From contig NW_015971549.1 in assembly GCF_000182565.1 (NCBI RefSeq), positions 124,001-188,000 of the forward strand: a stretch of DNA of 64,000 nt, given 5' to 3'. Shown here piece after piece: positions 59,240 to 64,000 of this stretch; the first letter of the stretch is position 1; every line of letters starts with the position of its first letter. The notes beneath the pieces are model-generated. The model searched no databases, was not told where the DNA came from, and saw nothing but the letters and a program-made list of their open reading frames with translations. Source of the stretch: Spizellomyces punctatus DAOM BR117. Lineage: Eukaryota > Chytridiomycota > Chytridiomycetes > Spizellomycetales > Spizellomycetaceae. The position numbers and the translations under genes were made by a program.

Positions 59240-61546
59240 TTAATACCACGCATGGGGTGCAGGCGGTACCTGCGCCCTTCCACTCCTCATTAAACCCTCT
59301 CTTTGTTGCTGTTGTTGCTGCTGCTGCATATGATGAATACCCTCGTACCTCTCTTCAAACCTCTCGTACACCCCTCTAGGAGTGTATTGATGATAATGGT
59401 CGGTTGCAGCAGGAGGTACAGAAGGTGTGTAATGGTACTCGTAGCTTGGATTCCGGATAGGCGACACCGGGACGCGAGTGGGCGTACGGGAGGGAGTCCG
59501 TTTCACAGACGTGCTATGATGCGTTCCGTCCAAGACAGTGAGTTTGGTGGGTGTGTGTGGTGCGTGGGAGTTTGTACTCCAGGACTGCGCTCTGTTACCT
59601 TGGTCCGACGAGCGGGTGTACGGATGAAAGGCAGAGTTGAGACGCGGCGGTGGAAGGTTGGGGGCGCTTGGTTGGTCATGAGAGATATCGTGAATGCCGG
59701 GGAGGGGGTATCGATCGTATGGCGGCATCTGTTGGGTTATCTCGCGGTTTGGATGGTAGGCTGGCAGCGGGGCACCCGTCACAAGACTGTCGATAGAGAT
59801 GCGGGGAGCTGCGTGATTGGATGGAATGTCTGTTCTGTGAAGGCCATTCATACGAGGAGGATGCGGTCCCATCCAGGTATCCATAGAACTGCCTGTGGAG
59901 AGATGTGAGGCGATGCTGCTGCGCCGGTCGCCGACGGTGGATATGGGGCTGGGAAGAGGACTGTCGCCCATGCTGAGCGAAGCATAAGGGAGATGATCCA
60001 GCTCGGAGGCAGGGGAGGTGGCCAAATAAGTGGGTGATTGGATAAGGAGGGAGCTGGGAGCCACATGAACTCTTCTGACGGTTTCTTTCCCATTGTAAGT
60101 CGGTCTCCGCACTTGCTCGTTGGAGAGCCGCTTTGCCGAGCGGTTCATGTCATAGCCTGGCGGTGGTTGTGCAAAAGGCGGGTCTTTGGTATCATGATGG
60201 TCCTCTGTTTTGCGTTTGATGACTTTGCTGTTGACAGTGAAAACCTTGTGAGTGAGTGTGCTTATCAACAAACGATATGATGCAAGAGAAAAATGCTTAC
60301 CGGCGCAATTTAGGTTCATTGCGAACTCGTAGTCGAACGCCTTGTTCAGCAAAGCACCGGCAAAGCGGCGTCGATTCTGTTGTTTCAGTATGCATTCTCG
60401 GTTAGTACTCAGAGGACGTGTAACAAAACTCTGTTGTGCATACCAGCCATTCCCGGGAACGATTTTCCATAGACATAAAACGGCTCCGTTAAACTCTTTG
60501 CGCGACAATGAACCGCACCTCTACAATGAAAGCAAAGCATTGGCCGCAATGATGAGGAATACCATTCTGCAGAGAGTGAACATAGGAATGGATCCCACTC
60601 ACCCACTAATCTCAAATAAATTCAACATGAGTCTAAACCGCCCTTCAATCTTGACTCCCAAATTGCAAAAGACAAAAAAGGCTCCATCGACGTTCTCGTT
60701 ATCCTTGAGCCGGGCCATGGAGGTTACGACAGTGCCATTGAGAAGATGCCGCCCGTTCTCATCCTCGCGGCCGACGACTTCTTCATCCTTTTCATGATGC
60801 CACAGAGTTGCATAACACATGTAATATGGATTGTGGAGGGTATCCCTGTTGTGATTTGCGCCGCGTTAGATGACATGTGTGGGAGACAGAAAACGCATTG
60901 GCCGGGCGGAGACTTACGAGTAGATGGTGCCAGTGTGCCGGTTGGCAACGTGCACTAGACAAAACAATTCAACAGCGGAACCCAAAAAAAAACGCGTCAG
61001 CAAAAGCAATCTCCAGTAGAGACAACAAAAGATAAACATTTTGTTTGGAAACTTACATTGCGCAACCGGCGGTGGGTCTAGCGGACGTCGATCTCCTGCA
61101 AAGAAGAAAACAACGTACGTTAGCGCGAGAACCAAGAGAACTAAAAATGTAAACAATGCATCTATAACGACGACGACGACCATCAATCTGTTTTTGGCAG
61201 TTTGTTCCAAATGGCCCAAATGGGGTGCTTTGGTATTTACCTCTATCGGTAAAGCCGCATGCTCGCGCGCGTTCCGGCTGTTGTCGAATAGTCAACTGGT
61301 GTTCTCTAGAATAACAAAAAGAAATAAAAAAAAAAAAAGAGAGATGGAACGAGTCCGTTAGCGTTGTGCGCGCGCACATCATGGAGGTGAGCGGAGTATA
61401 TCTTTATATTCCAAGCACTTTTTCTCTTTTGTGTCTCTTTACCTCAAACTCAAGGGGGATTCGCTATTGAGATATTCCGTGTGCGGAACAAATGTATACG
61501 GCGTATTGTCGCTGACACTGGCCATTTTGCCGGGCTCCGGGTTCAT
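59240..61546 (-). CDS. Velvet-domain transcriptional regulator (VosA/VelB-like)
   Basis: About seven exons encode roughly 590 residues. The first exon starts at ATG 61546 (MNPEPGKMASVSDNTPYTF) or ATG 61525, and its donor AG|GTAAAG closes in frame with the next exon: REHQLTIRQQPERARACGFTD, then GDRRPLDPPPVAQ, VHVANRHTGTIY, MCYATLWHHEKDEEVVG, GTVVTSMARLKDNENVDGAF, FCNLGVKIEGRFRLMLNLFE, and VHCRAKSLTEPFYVYGKSFP GM. These are the velvet-domain blocks in order, with a short insertion before the GTVVTS strand. After the domain comes QQNRRRFAGALLNKAFDYE, then a Pro/Ser/His-rich tail with a polyglutamine run (CAG/CAA codons near 59315) and terminal RAQVPPAPHAWY. Velvet proteins bind DNA as dimers and coordinate development and secondary metabolism in Dikarya; in basal fungi the role is less known. 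Confidence 0.9.
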
Positions 61547-61648
61547 TGCCAACAAACAACAACCGACGTATGTGTGTGTGTGTATGCGTGTTTAAACGAT
61601 GCGCGCGTGTGTGTGTGTTGCGTAGAAACACCAACAAAGCGAGAGCGA

Positions 61649-61682
<34 letters not shown>

Positions 61683-63742
61683 TGCAAGTGCTATAAATCG
61701 CCGTGTCTCTTTTCCCCCGTCTGCGTGTGTATGTGTGTTTACGTCAAGGGTCCCTTTGTTGCCTGTCGGGAGGGGAGGGGGGCCTTGCAAGCTCTCGACC
61801 TTGTTTGCTCTACTCGACCTTGCTCGCCGTGTGTGTGTGTGTTGCCGTGGGGGTTGTGTGCCAAAAAGTGTGTTCCAAAGGTCGCCGTACGCCGAGGAAA
61901 TGGCCTTCTAAAGGGGGAGAGAGAGGGAACGATGGACGAAGGTCTGGGTCTGGGTCCTGATACGAGTTTCTGGAACGCTTGCAACCTGGGGGTCAATTTT
62001 CAAGCAGTTTGTAGAAAATAAAAAAAGGGGGGGCCAAGTCTCCAGGCGGAAAAAGAAAAAAAATTATAAAAAACACTTTGAGAGAGAAGGAGGGGGAAAG
62101 CCGGAATCAAGCAAAGCGCAATGAAATCGTATGGGCCTTTTTGTCCGATGCAAAAGGGCTCTCGTATTTTTATAGCGCGCTTAACAGTATACGCAAACTT
62201 TATCGTGTTATTAGTGTGTGTAGTTTTGGGGCGTGTGTGCGATGGGGAGGGACGTAGGGGGGGGAGAGAAGGCGGCGGGGAGAAGAGGCAATTTGGGGAA
62301 AAGCCTCTTTCAAAAACTTTTAATTTCGTGGATTATAAGGGCAAAAGAGTTGCCAAAAAGCCGCAAACAATAAGACAAACGACGACGACGGACTTTTGGA
62401 CAATACGCAGAGAGAGACTTGTGCATTTTAAACAGCCTTTCTGTGAAAGCATTTTCCTTCTGCCCTTGTCATAAGATGCGTGAGAATGGAAGCAGTTATC
62501 CTGTACAGTTATGCTGGGGAGGAGAAGAGTGTGTGCTGGGTGTGTATGGGTGTTGGGTGGATGGGGAAAAGGGCAAACCATTCCAGAGATTCGGTAAGGA
62601 GGGACAAAAGCGGGTCTCCGTTTTCTGCAGAGCCAAGTGTTCAAATCTCTCTTGGCTTGCAGCTTATGGCTGCTGCGACTGCTGCGGTGTTTGTGTTTTG
62701 TAGGTGGGCGAGTCCTGACCACATCCTCTCCTTTGGATCGTATAGATGGCGAGAGACAAGAAAAGAATCACTTTTTGCAATGCAATTTGCTGACAAAGCA
62801 CATCTTGTTCCTATTCTTCTGGCAACTTGCTCTTTCAATATCACTCTCATTTGTCCCGTGGCCTCTCCCCTCAAATGGCTGACACAATGGGGACAAACAG
62901 GCAGAGTTTCTCCAATGGGAGATGATCACATCACCAAATCTCACATCACAATAACAACTGTGCCAACAGAAAAAAAGGGCGCTATTTCTCCAGGCTCGTT
63001 CTGGCCTTGGTCCCATTCATTTTTACCGCAGTGCCGAGGGTTCATTTTGCCAACAACACTTTTGTTTTTTTTCCTTGCTGAGGCTGCGACAGGCTGCCAC
63101 AGGCTGCCACAGGCTGTCAGAGGGCTGCAAGAGTGATCCAATGTATCTAACGTGCGTTTTCATGTGCAATTGCCAAAAACACATGGCAAAGCAACAGGAA
63201 AGAAACCGACGAAAAGTGTCTCCCATCAGTCCCTTTTAACTTCCGTCGATTCATCCGAATCCATCAATCTGGTACCTTGGTAGAGCCCTGCAAATTTTAT
63301 ATCAACAACTGGGCGTTCACTAGCCGGCGGCATTTCACATCTTTGGGTTTGGTCAGATGACATGGACAGCCACAATGTCGGGACGACCGGAGGAGCGGAA
63401 CAGAAACCAAGCAAAACGACATTCAGAAACAGACGACGACGACGAGCAGGAGGAAGATGAGTGACAAATGACAACCAATGACAAGATTTGGACACAATTG
63501 AGCAATCAGCCCAGGCAGAGCCAAGAACACACACACATACATACACACATACGACATGCATACGCAATGAATGGTCCCCCCCCCCCCCCCCCCCACAAAA
63601 AGGCATCAGGTAACAAAGGGTCAATATACGAAAATCCAGGGAAAAAAAGTAAAATCTCATACGTTTTTTTTTTTGGGGGGGGGGCTGTGTATGTAGTTGT
63701 GTTATAAAAAAAAAATAAAAACCTTTTAAACAGTCAAGCTTA
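61547..63742. other. Intergenic region of 2.2 kb with microsatellites
   Basis: A (TG)n run of about 14 units lies at 61651-61679 with further TG/CG tracts nearby. 62240-62300 is G-rich. No coding region was recognised; it includes the velvet gene's promoter and the 3' flank of the kinase gene. Confidence 0.45.
61651..61679 (+). repeat. (TG)n dinucleotide microsatellite
   Basis: About 14 TG units in an uninterrupted run, inside a wider TG-rich tract from about 61570 to 61740 upstream of the velvet gene. Confidence 0.9.
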
Positions 63743-64000
63743 TTACAGCTTCCACTGCGAGATCAACGTTTGACAAATGCTTTGGTACGCAAGCGACGAC
63801 CCCTTCTTCCTGCTCAGCTGCAACGCATGCATGTTGGTCCCTTTCAGACGGCAAATCTCAATTTCAAACGTAGATTGTGCCGTTGTGCAGTGAATCTTGT
63901 ACCGATTGGTTTGATACTGCACTCGGTTGGTGTTGAGGACGCGCTCGATTTCCGATACGATTTCTTCGGGTGGTTTCATGGACGTCGTATCCGCGCCAAA
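63743..64000 (-). CDS. MARK/KIN1-type protein kinase, C-terminal KA1 domain (5' partial)
   Basis: The minus-strand frame is open from the right edge of the window to a TAA at 63743. It reads KPPEEIVSEIERVLNTNRVQ, then FEIEICRLKGTNMHALQLSR and KKGSSLAYQSICQTLISQWK with a final L. This is the pattern of the KA1 (kinase-associated 1) domain at the extreme C terminus of MARK/Par-1/Kin1 kinases: KPPEEI(M/V).E...VL.......Y, then (W/F)E.E(V/I)C(R/K)L, and a terminal I..(L/W)(K)L helix. KA1 binds acidic phospholipids and can autoinhibit the kinase. The catalytic domain lies outside the window. Confidence 0.72.
   Translation of the reverse strand, partial: FGADTTSMKPPEEIVSEIERVLNTNRVQYQTNRYKIHCTTAQSTFEIEICRLKGTNMHALQLSRKKGSSLAYQSICQTLISQWKL

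Noticed and set aside
61464-61911. Several overlapping open frames rich in Val-Cys or Thr-His
   Set aside because: They are translations of TG and CG dinucleotide repeats, with no start context or conserved text.

Overview
This is a gene-dense eukaryotic window that looks like an early-diverging (non-Dikarya) fungus, probably a chytrid. The genes are split by many short GT-AG introns of about 50-100 nt, tRNA genes are scattered singly, and strands alternate freely. A velvet-domain regulator, a questin-oxidase-like protein and an HVA1-type tudor protein point to fungi. A T-box transcription factor, a full RalGAP-alpha and a Tudor-SN (SND1) protein are lineages kept in basal fungi and animals but absent or rare in Dikarya. 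The taxonomic call is inference; no rRNA or marker search could be run.

Layout. 1-5.2 kb (plus): the tail of a Gfo/Idh/MocA oxidoreductase, a CBS-domain protein, a TspO protein and an RFC4 clamp-loader subunit. 5.4-12.2 kb (minus): a very long coiled-coil membrane protein with a KASH-like tail and a dense array of Gln-Thr motifs, then a PTC7-type mitochondrial PP2C phosphatase. 12.6-13.5 kb (plus): a histidine phosphatase. 13.5-15.6 kb is a repeat-bearing gap. 15.6-22.3 kb (minus): CPSF1/CPSF160. A tRNA-Lys, a questin-oxidase-like gene and the T-box gene follow to 28.5 kb. 29.6-30.5 kb holds a decaying tandem array of tRNA-Lys copies ending in one intact gene. A mitochondrial PPR protein (minus) and SND1 (plus) diverge at 33 kb. 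36.4-39.5 kb holds tRNA-Arg, a tRNA-Arg relic and possible small TATA-driven genes. 39.5-49.7 kb carries a RAP1 GTPase followed on the same strand by RalGAP-alpha. An F-box-like gene, an arrestin-fold gene, an HVA1 tudor gene, a Shewanella-like phosphatase, a velvet factor and the KA1 tail of a MARK/KIN1-type kinase complete the window.

The strongest candidate for something new is the 5.5-9.8 kb gene. By sequence alone it reads as a nuclear-envelope KASH protein carrying about 25 short motifs centred on Gln, 14 of them xQT, which match the binding motif of dynein light chain LC8. Such a protein could be a multivalent linker between SUN proteins and dynein. The RAP1/RalGAP-alpha neighbourhood is a second linkage worth noting, because Rap GTPases need exactly the Asn-thumb type of GAP encoded next door. 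Exon boundaries were placed by eye from splice signals and reading-frame continuity, so internal junctions are approximate.
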